From the NCBI RefSeq assembly GCF_018131225.1, contig NZ_JAFCMM010000006.1, positions 409,721 through 473,720 on the forward strand: 64,000 nt of DNA, in the 5' to 3' direction. Origin of the DNA: Bradyrhizobium sp. U87765 SZCCT0048 (GTDB lineage Bacteria; Pseudomonadota; Alphaproteobacteria; Rhizobiales; Xanthobacteraceae). Below are positions 1 to 8,429 of this stretch, in pieces; the first letter of the stretch is position 1; every line of letters starts with the position of its first letter. The notes below the pieces were generated by a model. The model was given only the letters and a program-made list of their open reading frames with translations, made no database searches and was not told the origin of the DNA. Position numbers and translations under genes: made by a program.

Positions 1-2
1 GT

Positions 3-563
3 GGCTTCGAGCGCGCCGCCATCGACATGCCCATTGGTCTGCCGGACGCGGGCGAGCGCGCCTGTGATCGCGCGGCGCGCATTCTGCTGCGGCCGCATGG
101 CTCACGCGTATTCGGTGGCGCGCGCCGCGGGCTGTGGGCGCACGGCTCACAAGCGGAGGCTAACCGCGTGCTCAAGGCGCGCGGCGAGGCTATGGTGTCG
201 GCGCAGCTGTGGAATCTCGGGCCGAAGATCATGGAGGTCGATGCGGCGATTACGCCAGAGCGCCAGCGCCGCGTCATCGAGGCCCATCCCGAACTGGTGT
301 TCTGGCGCCTCAACGGCCACACGCCGCTGCCGCGCAAGAAGGACGCCGACGGCCTTGCGCTGCGCCGCGCGCTGCTGCTCAGCGCCGGCTTTGCCGCGCT
401 CGACGACTGGCTCGACCATGCTCGGATCGGCACCGGTGCGAAAGCGGACGACGTGCTCGATGCCTGCGCCATGGCGATCGCCGCCCGCGACGCGCGTGCG
501 AGTTGTCCCGAGGGACCAGCGCCGCGTGATACCCGCGGTCTGAAGATGCAGATCTGGTATTGA
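3..563 (+). CDS. DUF429 family protein (5' partial)
   Basis: The reading frame is open from the first complete codon and runs to TGA at 563, so the N-terminus lies before the window. The visible part begins with the family hallmark IDMPIGL(P) at about residues 7-14, an acidic motif typical of DUF429 (predicted RNase H-like fold nuclease), followed by a later acidic motif KADDVLDACAMAIAAR near the C-terminus. These conserved acidic positions suggest metal binding, but no substrate or pathway can be assigned. The ATG at 27 lies inside the conserved motif and is therefore not the true start. Confidence 0.75.
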   Translation, partial: GFERAAIDMPIGLPDAGERACDRAARILLRPHGSRVFGGARRGLWAHGSQAEANRVLKARGEAMVSAQLWNLGPKIMEVDAAITPERQRRVIEAHPELVFWRLNGHTPLPRKKDADGLALRRALLLSAGFAALDDWLDHARIGTGAKADDVLDACAMAIAARDARASCPEGPAPRDTRGLKMQIWY

Positions 564-630
564 GGCCGACTTGTCAGGTCAACGGCTGGCGTCGATCAGG
601 CTTGAGGGGCTGTGTTGATGAGCCGGTGTC

Positions 631-1101
631 CTAGCCGCCGCCAAGCGCGACAAGGGCGAGCAATGTGACGGCATGAATTCTCCGCTCAGGGAGTTCGTAG
701 TTGCGTTTGAAGTCAATATGCATGCCGAAGTTGGCGATGGGATCGAAAGTAAAGCCGGCCTTCTTCTTTTTCTGGAAATTGAGCCACCAATACTCCTCAA
801 CGAAGCTGGTCTCCCACACAATGCCGTCGTGCAACGCTATTGAAATATCCTCCGGCGCTGTATTGGGGGGTGACGTGGGGATGGGGTCCTTGTTCCGCAG
901 CGCCCAATACGTGCCGTCAACTTGCTGGCAAAAGATCGTCCACGATTTTCCATAATACTTGAAGCGACTTTCGTCGAGCTGTCCGAAATGTTGCTCGATG
1001 CTCTGCTTCAATGTGCCGACGCGATCACCCTCCGCGTAGGTGAATTCGATCCAGCCCGATCGATACGGGCACTCCAGAAGACCGATGAACTGCGTGTCCA
1101 T
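631..1101 (-). CDS. hypothetical protein
   Basis: A 156-residue cytosolic protein with no signal peptide or membrane segment. It is rich in aromatic residues (for example EEYWWLNFQKKKK) and has no motif I recognise. The start at 1101 (MDTQF) was preferred over the in-frame start at 1125 because the latter would overlap the upstream gene that ends at 1109. It follows that membrane-protein gene in the same direction with a few bases between them, so the two are probably co-transcribed. Function unknown. Confidence 0.55.
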   Translation of the reverse strand: MDTQFIGLLECPYRSGWIEFTYAEGDRVGTLKQSIEQHFGQLDESRFKYYGKSWTIFCQQVDGTYWALRNKDPIPTSPPNTAPEDISIALHDGIVWETSFVEEYWWLNFQKKKKAGFTFDPIANFGMHIDFKRNYELPERRIHAVTLLALVALGGG

Positions 1102-1108
1102 GTTCGAT

Positions 1109-1540
1109 CTACGCTCGCATCGCAAATGACGAGGCGCCCAGCACGATACACAGAAGCCCGGCGATCATGATCGCGGTGGAGATGCGGAGCAGGCGCATTT
1201 CCGAGTGGTAGCGGTCGAGCAGGTCGTGAATGAATCTGGGCTCGTCCAGCACTGGATAGTCGATCCGCAAGTATGTTGAGGCAATTCCCAGCGTCGCAAC
1301 AAACAGAAATGCAATTGCTCCGGCCGTAAACGCAATGACCGGTAGATGCCCGGGTATGTGCTCTTTCGTGAGAAAAAACACGAATGTCGAGCAGAACGAG
1401 ATCAGGATTCCTGAGAGCGTGACCATCATGTTGGCGGTCACACGGATCCGATCTCGATTCTTCTCGATCGTGTCCATGATTCTGGCCGCCGTGATCCGCT
1501 CCGGCGGCTCGAAATGCTGGTTCACGACTGTCACAGGCAT
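1109..1540 (-). CDS. small membrane protein, function unknown
   Basis: A 143-residue protein with three predicted transmembrane segments at about residues 37-58, 68-90 and 119-138, separated by a charged loop containing LRIDYPVLDEPRFIHDLLDRY. The N-terminal 35 residues are polar and probably cytoplasmic. It is the first gene of a two-gene unit with the downstream hypothetical protein. No family was recognised; RipA-like or superinfection-exclusion-like membrane proteins have similar size, but this is only a size comparison. Confidence 0.6.
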   Translation of the reverse strand: MPVTVVNQHFEPPERITAARIMDTIEKNRDRIRVTANMMVTLSGILISFCSTFVFFLTKEHIPGHLPVIAFTAGAIAFLFVATLGIASTYLRIDYPVLDEPRFIHDLLDRYHSEMRLLRISTAIMIAGLLCIVLGASSFAMRA

Positions 1541-1749
1541 GCCGCGGTCTCGTCTTTGTGCTGACGTCCCGTGGCCATGCTAGCTGATTATTCGGGCCTT
1601 TCGTCCTAGATTTTTGTGAAATGAACGCGTCGCGGCGGGCGCGCGAGGACAGGAAGCAGAGCCGAGCGCCGCCTGTCCCGCAGCCATCTGTTTCGAATGG
1701 TCTTGGCATAGGCCGGCCGCAGGCTTCACCCGCGGCCGGCATGACACGC

Positions 1750-2805
1750 TCACCGTGCCAGCAGCCGCTCGGCGATCTGCACGGCGTTGAGGGCCGCCCC
1801 CTTGAGGAGCTGGTCGCCGCACACGAACAGCGCGAGGCTGCGGCCGGAGGGATCGCCGAGATCGGGGCGGATGCGGCCGACGAGGACGTCGTCCTGGCCG
1901 GAGGCTTCCGACGGCATCGGGAAGTGGTTGGCGACGCGGTCGTCGACGACGCGCACGCCCGGCGCGGCGGCGAGCAGCTCGCGGGCGCGGGCGGGCGTCA
2001 TCGCCTCGTCGAAGGTGACGTTGATCGCCATGGCGTGGGCGCGCAGCACCGGCACGCGGATGCAGGTGATTCCGATCGGCAGCTCCGGCGTGTCCATGAT
2101 GCGGCGCGTCTCGGCCACGACCTTCAGCTCCTCGCCATTGTAGCCGCTGTCGGTGTCGACCTCGGCGTTGTGGCTGAACAGGTTGAAGGCGTAGGGGTGC
2201 GGCAGCACACGCGGCGTGAACGCCTCGCCCTTGAGATAGGCGGCGGTGGATGCGCGCAGCTCTTCCATCGCCGCGGCGCCGGCGCCGGACGCCGCCTGAT
2301 AGGTCGCGATGTTGAGGCGGCGGATGGGCGCTGCGCGGTGCAGCGGCGCCAGCGCCACGGTTGCGATGGCGGCGACGCAGTTCGGGTTGGCGATGACGCC
2401 GTGGTGGGCGGCGATGACATCGCCGTTCACCTCCGGCACCACCAGCGGCACCTTCGGCTCCATGCGGAAGGCCGAGGAGTTGTCGACGACGACCGCGCCG
2501 GCGCGCACGGCCGTGCGGGCATATTGCCTGGAGATGCCGCTCCCGGCGGAGAACAGCGCGATGTCGACACCGGCGAAGCTGGTCTCGGTCAGCTCCTCGA
2601 CGACGCGGTTGTCGCCCCGGAACGGCAGGGTCTTGCCGGCGGAGCGGGCGGAGGCGAGCAGGCGCAGGCCGCCGAGCGGGAAGTTGCGTGCGGCGAGGCA
2701 GGTCAGCAGTTCGACGCCGACGGCGCCGGTGGCGCCGACGATGGCGACGACGGGGGCAGCCGGCATGCGGCGGGGCGAGGCAGCGGAATCAGGGGAGTTC
2801 GGCAT
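1750..2805 (-). CDS. asd: aspartate-semialdehyde dehydrogenase-like protein
   Basis: Asd reduces aspartyl phosphate to aspartate semialdehyde with NADPH, feeding lysine, threonine, methionine and diaminopimelate synthesis. The 351-residue product has the dinucleotide-binding motif GATGAVG at residues 24-30, the catalytic cysteine C143 in NPNC, the TYQAASGAG segment at 169-176, GEELKVVAETRRI, and the catalytic histidine H257 in RVPVLRAHAM. Length matches the family. Odd point: the residues after the catalytic cysteine read VAAI where most Asd enzymes have STIQ or similar, so this may be a diverged paralogue. It stands alone, convergent with nothing obvious, and starts at an ATG behind a GAGAGAGA purine tract. 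Confidence 0.8.
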   Translation of the reverse strand: MPNSPDSAASPRRMPAAPVVAIVGATGAVGVELLTCLAARNFPLGGLRLLASARSAGKTLPFRGDNRVVEELTETSFAGVDIALFSAGSGISRQYARTAVRAGAVVVDNSSAFRMEPKVPLVVPEVNGDVIAAHHGVIANPNCVAAIATVALAPLHRAAPIRRLNIATYQAASGAGAAAMEELRASTAAYLKGEAFTPRVLPHPYAFNLFSHNAEVDTDSGYNGEELKVVAETRRIMDTPELPIGITCIRVPVLRAHAMAINVTFDEAMTPARARELLAAAPGVRVVDDRVANHFPMPSEASGQDDVLVGRIRPDLGDPSGRSLALFVCGDQLLKGAALNAVQIAERLLAR

Positions 2806-2895
2806 AGGTCTCTCTCTCGGTCAGGGGGACGGAGAGAGACGGGGTCTGTGGTTCGCGCGTGCCCCATCCGTCTCCGGTTGGGGCTTTGGCTGGGA

Positions 2896-2988
2896 TCAGA
2901 CTTGCTGCGACAACCGCGCGAGCACCAGCGAACGCCCCGTCGAAACGGTCGTTTTGGTGGTGGTTTTGCTGGTTTTCATCGCAAACAT
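2896..2988 (-). CDS. possible 30-residue small protein
   Basis: A short frame begins MFAMKTSKTTTKTT and ends RLSQQV. It is preceded by a well placed GGGAG, six bases before the ATG. It is rich in threonine, lysine and serine, with no membrane segment. It lies between the Asd-like gene and the membrane-protein gene at 3069-3596, all on the minus strand. The ribosome binding site and basic, low-complexity sequence support translation, but a frame this short can occur by chance. Confidence 0.35.
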   Translation of the reverse strand: MFAMKTSKTTTKTTVSTGRSLVLARLSQQV

Positions 2989-3068
2989 GGCGTGCTCCCT
3001 ATCATGGCCGCCCGCCGACGGCAATGGCCCGGGGCGGGGATTTCGCCGACCGGGACGGTCGTCGTCGG

Positions 3069-3596
3069 TCAGCTGCGGTAGAACCGCCACATCCGCAGGA
3101 AGGTGGCGTGAACCTCCTCGGCCGGCTGGTCGAGCGGCTCGACGTTGACCAGCACCCGGCCGTCGCGGTCGAGCCGCCACGGCCGGCGCATCAATTTCCG
3201 GTAAAGCGGCTGGCGCCGCCAGTCGGCGACCAGCGCGCTGGCGAGCGGCGTGCTCAGCGTGATCTGCAACTGCTGGGAGATCATGGCGCGGTCGGCGATC
3301 GGCACGAGGTCAATGCGGGCGATGGCGCGCCAGCGCACGAGGCCGAGCGCCTGGACGAAAATGCCGTACTGGTTGGCGCCGATGATCGGCCGCCCGGTCT
3401 CCAGCATCGGCAGGTTGTGGTAGGTGAAGCCGGCGATGGCGGCGGCGAACGGCAGCCAGTACCACGCCCGCGTCAGCCACGCAGCGCCGACGAACAGCAC
3501 GGCGACCGCGGCCGTCACATAGATCGGGAAATACGTGTCTTCGCGACTGTAGGTGACCGAGTAACCGCCGACATTCTCTTCGTTCAATGGGCCCAT
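3069..3596 (-). CDS. PH-like membrane protein, hypothetical
   Basis: A 175-residue protein. Two adjacent transmembrane segments lie at about residues 24-41 and 44-60, followed by a roughly 110-residue soluble domain with the pattern GANQYGIFVQALGLVRWRAIARIDL, which resembles bacterial PH-like domains (bPH family) attached to a membrane hairpin. No enzymatic motif is seen. It is on the same strand as its neighbours, with a 130-bp gap to the membrane-protein gene upstream. The family assignment is by pattern only. Confidence 0.6.
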   Translation of the reverse strand: MGPLNEENVGGYSVTYSREDTYFPIYVTAAVAVLFVGAAWLTRAWYWLPFAAAIAGFTYHNLPMLETGRPIIGANQYGIFVQALGLVRWRAIARIDLVPIADRAMISQQLQITLSTPLASALVADWRRQPLYRKLMRRPWRLDRDGRVLVNVEPLDQPAEEVHATFLRMWRFYRS

Positions 3597-3727
3597 GTGA
3601 GCGCTGCACCCGCACTTGCGAGAGAGAGCCCGGCACGGTCAAAGCTAGGCGATCTGGCGGCAGGTGCAACCGGCGATAACGTCGCGGAGCCACGAAATCG
3701 CGCCCGGGGGACAGTCTGCGGGCGATC

Positions 3728-4297
3728 TCATGCGCCGGCGCGGACCCCCGCGGCGACGGCGCGGGCGCGCATGCGCGCCGGATACCAGCGGGTGAACCAC
3801 ACCGCGGCGACGAAGGCGGCGACGGTGAGGGCGATGCCGATCCACAGCGGCACCTGCGGCAGGTAGAGCATGATCACGTCCGCCAGCACCATCACCGCGA
3901 AAGCGCCGGCCCAGCCCCAGGTGATCACGGCGTTGACTGCGAGGAAGGCCGGCAGCGCGGCGATCTCGGCCGGGACCTGCTCGCGGGCATACTGCAGCGT
4001 GAACGGCAGGCGGATTGCGATCGAGATCAGCACGATGGCGAGCAGGCCGGTGTCGACCGCGAGCCGCACGCCGAGGATGCTCCAGGCCGACGGCACCAGC
4101 GTGACATAGAGGCCGAGCGCGCCGAACAGCACGGCGGTGCCGGCCTCCAGCACCTTGACCGACTTGCCGCTTGCGAGCTCGCGCACCACCAGAACCACGG
4201 CGATGGCCGCGCCGGCGAACAGGGCGATCTGCGCGCTGGTCGAGCGCATCAGGATCGCGAACGCGATGAACGGCGAGAAGCTCAGCAGAATGCCCAT
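3728..4297 (-). CDS. multi-pass membrane protein (paralogue 2 of a tandem pair)
   Basis: A 189-residue integral membrane protein with about six hydrophobic segments and the central motif SIAIRLPFTLQYAREQVPAE. The same motif, SIALRFPFTLQYAREEVAPE, occurs at the same place in the gene directly upstream, and the two proteins align over most of their length, so they arose by tandem duplication. It ends in a basic tail (RMRARAVAAGVRAGA). The 75-bp gap to the upstream paralogue suggests an operon. Substrate or role unknown. Two palindromic operators upstream of the first gene probably control both. Confidence 0.7.
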   Translation of the reverse strand: MGILLSFSPFIAFAILMRSTSAQIALFAGAAIAVVLVVRELASGKSVKVLEAGTAVLFGALGLYVTLVPSAWSILGVRLAVDTGLLAIVLISIAIRLPFTLQYAREQVPAEIAALPAFLAVNAVITWGWAGAFAVMVLADVIMLYLPQVPLWIGIALTVAAFVAAVWFTRWYPARMRARAVAAGVRAGA

Positions 4298-4372
4298 GGC
4301 GAAATCTCCCTGATGGCGTGTTGTGTCGTGTGTTGTCGTGTCGTGGCGGAGTGACGAGGGCGTCGGCCGCGC

Positions 4373-4930
4373 TCAGGCCTGCATCTGGGCGGCGCGCGCC
4401 CGGGCGCGCTGGGTGTACCACTTGGTGAACTGCACCGCGGCGTTGCGGCTGGCGAAGGTCGCGGCGACGCCGATCCACAGCGGTGCGCTCGGCCACCACA
4501 CCGAGACGATGTCGGCGACCAGCATTAGCACGAACGCGCCGACCCACGCCCAGGTCAGGATGTAGTTGGTGCGCAGGAACGTCGGCATCGCCATCACCTC
4601 GGGGGCGACTTCCTCGCGGGCGTACTGCAGCGTGAACGGAAAGCGCAGCGCGATCGAGGTCAGCGCCACCAGCAGCAGCCCGGCGCTGATGCTGACGCGG
4701 ATGGTCGCGGGCGTCAGTCCGCCATCGAGCAGCACCATGGCGAGGCCGAGGCCGCCGAGCAGGACGGCGGTGGCGATGTTGAGGATCTTGGCGGAGCGGC
4801 CGCGGGCGCGCTCGAACACGATCAGCGCGAGGGCGACGCCGGCACCGCCGAACAGGCTGACCGTCACGGTGGCGATCCAGCTCAGCACGCCCAGGGTAAG
4901 GAAGGGCAGGAAGATGATGAAGAACAGCAT
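4373..4930 (-). CDS. multi-pass membrane protein (paralogue 1 of a tandem pair)
   Basis: A 185-residue integral membrane protein with about six transmembrane helices and the LPFTLQYARE-like central motif shared with its downstream paralogue. The carboxy end is basic (QRARARAAQMQA). It is the first gene of the pair and starts 17 bp from the first of two ATCTTTAC palindromes. Those palindromes match the ones in front of the TetR/carotenoid-oxygenase locus near 14.8 kb, which implies repression by the same TetR protein and a link to the substrate of that locus. No transporter family was recognised. Confidence 0.7.
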   Translation of the reverse strand: MLFFIIFLPFLTLGVLSWIATVTVSLFGGAGVALALIVFERARGRSAKILNIATAVLLGGLGLAMVLLDGGLTPATIRVSISAGLLLVALTSIALRFPFTLQYAREEVAPEVMAMPTFLRTNYILTWAWVGAFVLMLVADIVSVWWPSAPLWIGVAATFASRNAAVQFTKWYTQRARARAAQMQA

Positions 4931-4946
4931 GACCGGTTCGTCCAGT

Positions 4947-4965
4947 ATCTTTACGATGTAAAGAT
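4947..4965. promoter_or_regulatory. palindromic operator, TetR-type (site 1)
   Basis: The sequence ATCTTTACGATGTAAAGAT is a perfect inverted repeat of 8-base arms around a 3-base centre. It lies 17 bp upstream of the membrane-protein gene that starts at 4930. It pairs with a second copy 51 bp further out, and both match the operator pair at 14.8 kb. Confidence 0.65.
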
Positions 4966-4997
4966 GCTAGCCTGCCGGCGGATCGATCGCAAGCAAA

Positions 4998-5016
4998 ATC
5001 TTTACAGTGTAAAAAT
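4998..5016. promoter_or_regulatory. palindromic operator, TetR-type (site 2)
   Basis: The sequence ATCTTTACAGTGTAAAAAT is an imperfect copy of the palindrome at 4947. It matches the site at 14869-14887 at 17 of 19 positions, including the same asymmetric AGT centre. Confidence 0.6.
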
Positions 5017-5077
5017 GGAGCGTGGTCGGGTCGCTGCGGCGGCCGTCAGGTGGGAGAGAAGCCGGTGGCGCCGGCGG

Positions 5078-5413
5078 TCAGATCGGCCGGGCATCCAGCG
5101 CCTGCCGCCAGTGCGCGGTGCGCTCCTTGAGCGCGATGGCGCGCACATAGGCCGGCGCCTCCTCGTCGAATTCCTCCAGGATCTCAAAGCTGAAGGCGTC
5201 CGCGCCGTGGTCGCGCCAGGCGGCCTGCAGCCCGGCATCGGCCTGGCCGCCAGTGCGCAGGGTGAACCAGATGCGGTTCTGGATGGTGTCGAGATTCGGC
5301 GAGCCGCCGACCCAGACGGCACCGGCCGGCGCGCAGCGCACGGCGAATACGCCGACCATCGCCTTGCGCTCCTTGTAGGCCATGATCGCGGCCCGTCTCG
5401 CTTCGCCCTTCAT
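5078..5413 (-). CDS. GIY-YIG-like protein
   Basis: A 111-residue protein resembling the stand-alone GIY-YIG nuclease-like proteins of rhizobia. The GIY position reads GVF (in VGVFAVR) and the YIG position reads WVG (in VWVGGSPNL), followed by a conserved arginine region NRIWFTLR and by LEEFDEEAPAYVRAIALKERTAHW. Because the hallmark tyrosines are replaced, nuclease activity is uncertain. The start at 5413 (MKGEARRAA) is behind AGAGACGAG; an in-frame start at 5473 would run into the palindrome. The 20-bp palindrome at 5472-5491 sits in its promoter region. Confidence 0.65.
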   Translation of the reverse strand: MKGEARRAAIMAYKERKAMVGVFAVRCAPAGAVWVGGSPNLDTIQNRIWFTLRTGGQADAGLQAAWRDHGADAFSFEILEEFDEEAPAYVRAIALKERTAHWRQALDARPI

Positions 5414-5471
5414 GCTCGTCTCTCGCACCCCATCGAAAGGCGAGGGGATAGCAGGCCCGGGGAGGCTCGTC

Positions 5472-5491
5472 AATATTATCCGGGTAATATT
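5472..5491. promoter_or_regulatory. 20-bp AT-rich palindrome, probable operator
   Basis: AATATTATCCGGGTAATATT is an inverted repeat with a single mismatch, lying 59-78 bp upstream of the GIY-YIG-like gene and just past the stop codon of the LysR gene. In GC-rich surroundings it stands out and is likely a repressor site. The binding protein is unknown. Confidence 0.5.
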
Positions 5492-5507
5492 TCGAGGAGC
5501 GTGGGGT

Positions 5508-6425
5508 CTATGGCGTGCGGACCGCGAGCCGGCTCTCGATGAACGCCGACAGGCCGGCGATGAAGGTGCGCACGGTCCGCGTCAGGGAGCGGCGCGACGG
5601 GTAGAGCGCGTAGACCGACACCGGATGCGGCTGCCAGTCCGCCAGCGGCGCGATCAGCCGGCCATGGGCGATGTCGTCACGGCACTGCACCGCCGGCAAC
5701 CGCGCGACGCCGAGGCCCTTGAGCGCGGCCTGGTAGATCAGCTTGAGGCTGTTGGTGGAGAATTTCAGATCGACGTCGAGGTCGTGCTCGGTGCCGTTCG
5801 GGCCATAGAGCTTCCAGCGCGTCGCGTAGCCGTCCGCATTCCAGCCGATCGCCTCGCAGTTCGCCAGATCCGACAGCGTCAGCGAACGCGGCGCAGCGGC
5901 GAACAGCGTCGGCGCGGCGACCAGCACGTAAGGCACGGCCATCAGCTTCTGGCAGATGATGTCGGAATCCGGCAGCGCCTCGCGCGACGGCTGGATCACG
6001 AGATCGTAGTTCTCCATGTTCGGCGCGAACTGGCCCTTGGCGATGTCGAGGGTGACGCGGACATCGGGATAGTCGACGGCGAAATTGGTCGCGAACTCGC
6101 CGACGAACATTTCCGTCAGCACCTCGGGGCAGGCGATGCGCAGCTTGCCGCCGGGATGTGCGCTGCTGCTGTCCTGCGCCAGCGCCTTCACGCTCTCCCA
6201 TTCCTCGCGGATGCGCTGGCCGCTGCGCATGATGCTGAGGCCGATCTCGGTGACGGCGAAGCTGCGCGGGCCGCGGTTGATGAGTTGCACGCCGAGCTGG
6301 CTTTCGAGATCCTCGATCCGCCGGCTGAGCCGCGATTTCGGGATTCCCGTCCTGCGGCTGGCGGCGGAGATGCTCCCCGCTTCGACAACCTCGGCGAGCA
6401 GCGTCAGATCGTCCACGTTGCCCAT
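5508..6425 (-). CDS. LysR family transcriptional regulator
   Basis: A 305-residue DNA-binding regulator of normal LysR length. The N-terminal winged helix-turn-helix (about residues 1-60) contains VVEAGSISAASRRTGIPKSRLSRRIEDLESQLGVQL; the effector-binding domain (about 90-300) follows. It belongs by pattern to the subgroup that includes AaeR-like and other single-domain activators. It is divergent from the porin-MFS-esterase cluster that begins at 6742, so it is the natural candidate regulator of that cluster, responding to the transported or hydrolysed compound. The effector is unknown. Confidence 0.9.
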   Translation of the reverse strand: MGNVDDLTLLAEVVEAGSISAASRRTGIPKSRLSRRIEDLESQLGVQLINRGPRSFAVTEIGLSIMRSGQRIREEWESVKALAQDSSSAHPGGKLRIACPEVLTEMFVGEFATNFAVDYPDVRVTLDIAKGQFAPNMENYDLVIQPSREALPDSDIICQKLMAVPYVLVAAPTLFAAAPRSLTLSDLANCEAIGWNADGYATRWKLYGPNGTEHDLDVDLKFSTNSLKLIYQAALKGLGVARLPAVQCRDDIAHGRLIAPLADWQPHPVSVYALYPSRRSLTRTVRTFIAGLSAFIESRLAVRTP

Positions 6426-6741
6426 TCAGCCTCCGGCGATGGTCGAGCGTCCTGAAATCGAAACGATGCATTCTAACTTCAGATCTCGACACCTTGCATG
6501 AAAAATCTGAGCTTGGCGGCGCGTTCGCATCTGTGCGGCGCAGGCGCGAAGCGATCGTCCGCAAGAGTCGCGACGCCGGGAATGCCAAGGACGAGTGGCG
6601 CACGTCGCCGGCCCATCATCTCGCAAGCATGAAGCGGCGCGCAGGCGCGCGCCGCACGGGACCGGCTTTGCTCCAACGCAAATCTGACGCCGCACAACCT
6701 GCCCTTGTGCGAACGATGACCTGTGGGCAGCTGGAGGGGGA
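6426..6741. other. intergenic region between LysR and porin genes
   Basis: This 316-bp divergent spacer must hold the promoters of the LysR gene and of the porin gene. The porin ribosome binding site (GGAGGGGG) lies at its right edge. I see no strong palindrome, terminator or small gene in it. Confidence 0.5.
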
Positions 6742-8316
6742 ATGACGATGATGAAGCAATTCGCGTACGGCCCGGCGGCGGGCCTTGCGCTCATGAGCTG
6801 CGCGCAGGCGGCCGATCTGCCGGTCAAGGCGAAGGCGGTCGAATACGTCAAGGTGTGTTCGCTGTACGGCGCGGGCTTCTATTACATCCCGGGCACCGAC
6901 ACCTGCATTCGCATCGGCGGCGCGATCCGCCTCGACACCGCGTTCAACGGCGTGACGTTCGACACGCCGCTGTGGCAGGGTGGCACGGGCGGCGCCAACG
7001 CCTACAACCGCAACTACTTCAACACCCGCGAACGCCTCAACCTGTTTCTCGACACGCGCACCGCCACCGACTACGGCGTCGTGCGCACCTACGCCAACCT
7101 GCAGTTCGATTTCATGCAGGCGCGCGAGAGCATCGCCGGCGGCTATCTCGCGGTCGACTGGGTGTTCATCCAGTTCGCCGGCTTCACCTTCGGCAAGGCG
7201 GTGTCGCAGTTCGATCCGCAGTGGGCGCTCGCCAAGCCGATCATCTCGTCGGGCGTCAACGCCGGCTCGAACGACGCCACGGGCATTCCGCAACTCGCCT
7301 ACACCGCCGCGTTCGGCAACGGCGTGTCGGCGACCATCGGCCTCGAGGACGCGCAGCCCTATCGCTCCGCCGGCGTCGTCAATGCCAGCTTCGGTCTGCT
7401 CGGTCCGTTCGGCGCCAATGTCGCCGCGAGCGGCCTGCAGAACGGCTTCTACGGCGCTGCCGCCAACACCTTCCTCGGCAATGTCGAAACCGGCGATCAT
7501 GTCCCCGACATCGTCGCCAACGTGCGTCTCGACCAGGCATGGGGCACGCTGCACGTCGGCGCCGCCGCCCATGAAGTCCACGGCACCTATTACACCAGCT
7601 CCAACAGCGACACCGGCCATCCGTCGTCGGCCTGGGGCTATGCCTTCACCGGCGCGTTCGAGCTGAAGAACCTGCCGACCGGCCTCGGCGACAGCCTCAA
7701 GGTCGAGGCGACCTATGCCAAGGGCGCTGCCAAGTACGTGTTCGGTGGCACCGCCGATCTCGTCGGCGGCGGTCGCTATGCCAAGATCGGCTCGGGCGCA
7801 GGGACCGGCGGCAGCATGGCCTTCGGCTATGTGCTCGACGGCGTCTACTCCGGCACCACCGCGGCGAACGGCTCGGGCATCGATCTCAGCAGCGCGTGGG
7901 ATGTCAGTGCGTTCTACGAGCACTACTGGACGCCGGCGTGGCGCACCTCGCTGTTCGGATCGTACACCGCGATCAACTATGGCACGTCGGCCAACGCGGC
8001 GCTGCTCGCGGCGGCGAACGGCACGGGATTGCTGTCGAGCACGGTGACGACGCCGCCGGTCACCACCGGCTCGTTCAACGGCACCAACACCGGCAACTTC
8101 AACTTCGCGATCGCGCAGGTCGGCACCCGCACGGCATGGATGCCGGTGCAGAACCTGACGTTGTCGGCGGAGTTCGTCTACAGCCGCCTGATCCAGAACC
8201 AGAGCGGCATCTACACCGCCGGCGCCGGCATCCCCGGCGTCGTCGCCGGCACGACGTATGAGATGAAGAACCAGAATCTCTACAACGGCGGCGTTCAGAT
8301 CCTGCGCAGCTTCTGA
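6742..8316 (+). CDS. outer-membrane porin, rhizobial type (PF02530)
   Basis: A 524-residue beta-barrel porin for passive uptake of small solutes. It has a cleavable signal peptide ending near AQAADLPVKAKA, and the family signature of the mature N-terminus, VEYVKVCSLYGAGFYYIPGTDTCIRIGGAIRLD, which includes the two cysteines of alphaproteobacterial porins. The C-terminus ends NGGVQILRSF, with a terminal aromatic residue needed for barrel insertion. It is preceded by GGAGGGGG. It heads a co-directional cluster with an MFS transporter and an esterase, suggesting a dedicated entry route, although porins of this family are usually general. Confidence 0.9.
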   Translation: MTMMKQFAYGPAAGLALMSCAQAADLPVKAKAVEYVKVCSLYGAGFYYIPGTDTCIRIGGAIRLDTAFNGVTFDTPLWQGGTGGANAYNRNYFNTRERLNLFLDTRTATDYGVVRTYANLQFDFMQARESIAGGYLAVDWVFIQFAGFTFGKAVSQFDPQWALAKPIISSGVNAGSNDATGIPQLAYTAAFGNGVSATIGLEDAQPYRSAGVVNASFGLLGPFGANVAASGLQNGFYGAAANTFLGNVETGDHVPDIVANVRLDQAWGTLHVGAAAHEVHGTYYTSSNSDTGHPSSAWGYAFTGAFELKNLPTGLGDSLKVEATYAKGAAKYVFGGTADLVGGGRYAKIGSGAGTGGSMAFGYVLDGVYSGTTAANGSGIDLSSAWDVSAFYEHYWTPAWRTSLFGSYTAINYGTSANAALLAAANGTGLLSSTVTTPPVTTGSFNGTNTGNFNFAIAQVGTRTAWMPVQNLTLSAEFVYSRLIQNQSGIYTAGAGIPGVVAGTTYEMKNQNLYNGGVQILRSF

Positions 8317-8429
8317 TCGCGCAAGGCTGAACCGGAAAAGGCAAAAGGGCATCGCTGCTCCTCCGGCCGCGGGCCGGGGGAGCCTGCCATGCAGGGACGT
8401 CCCGGACGGGGCGCGAGGGGTGAGGAGGA

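Noticed and set aside
1621..3081. A 486-codon plus-strand frame opposite the Asd gene
   Set aside because: The Asd protein has all main motifs on the minus strand; this frame is a composition artefact.
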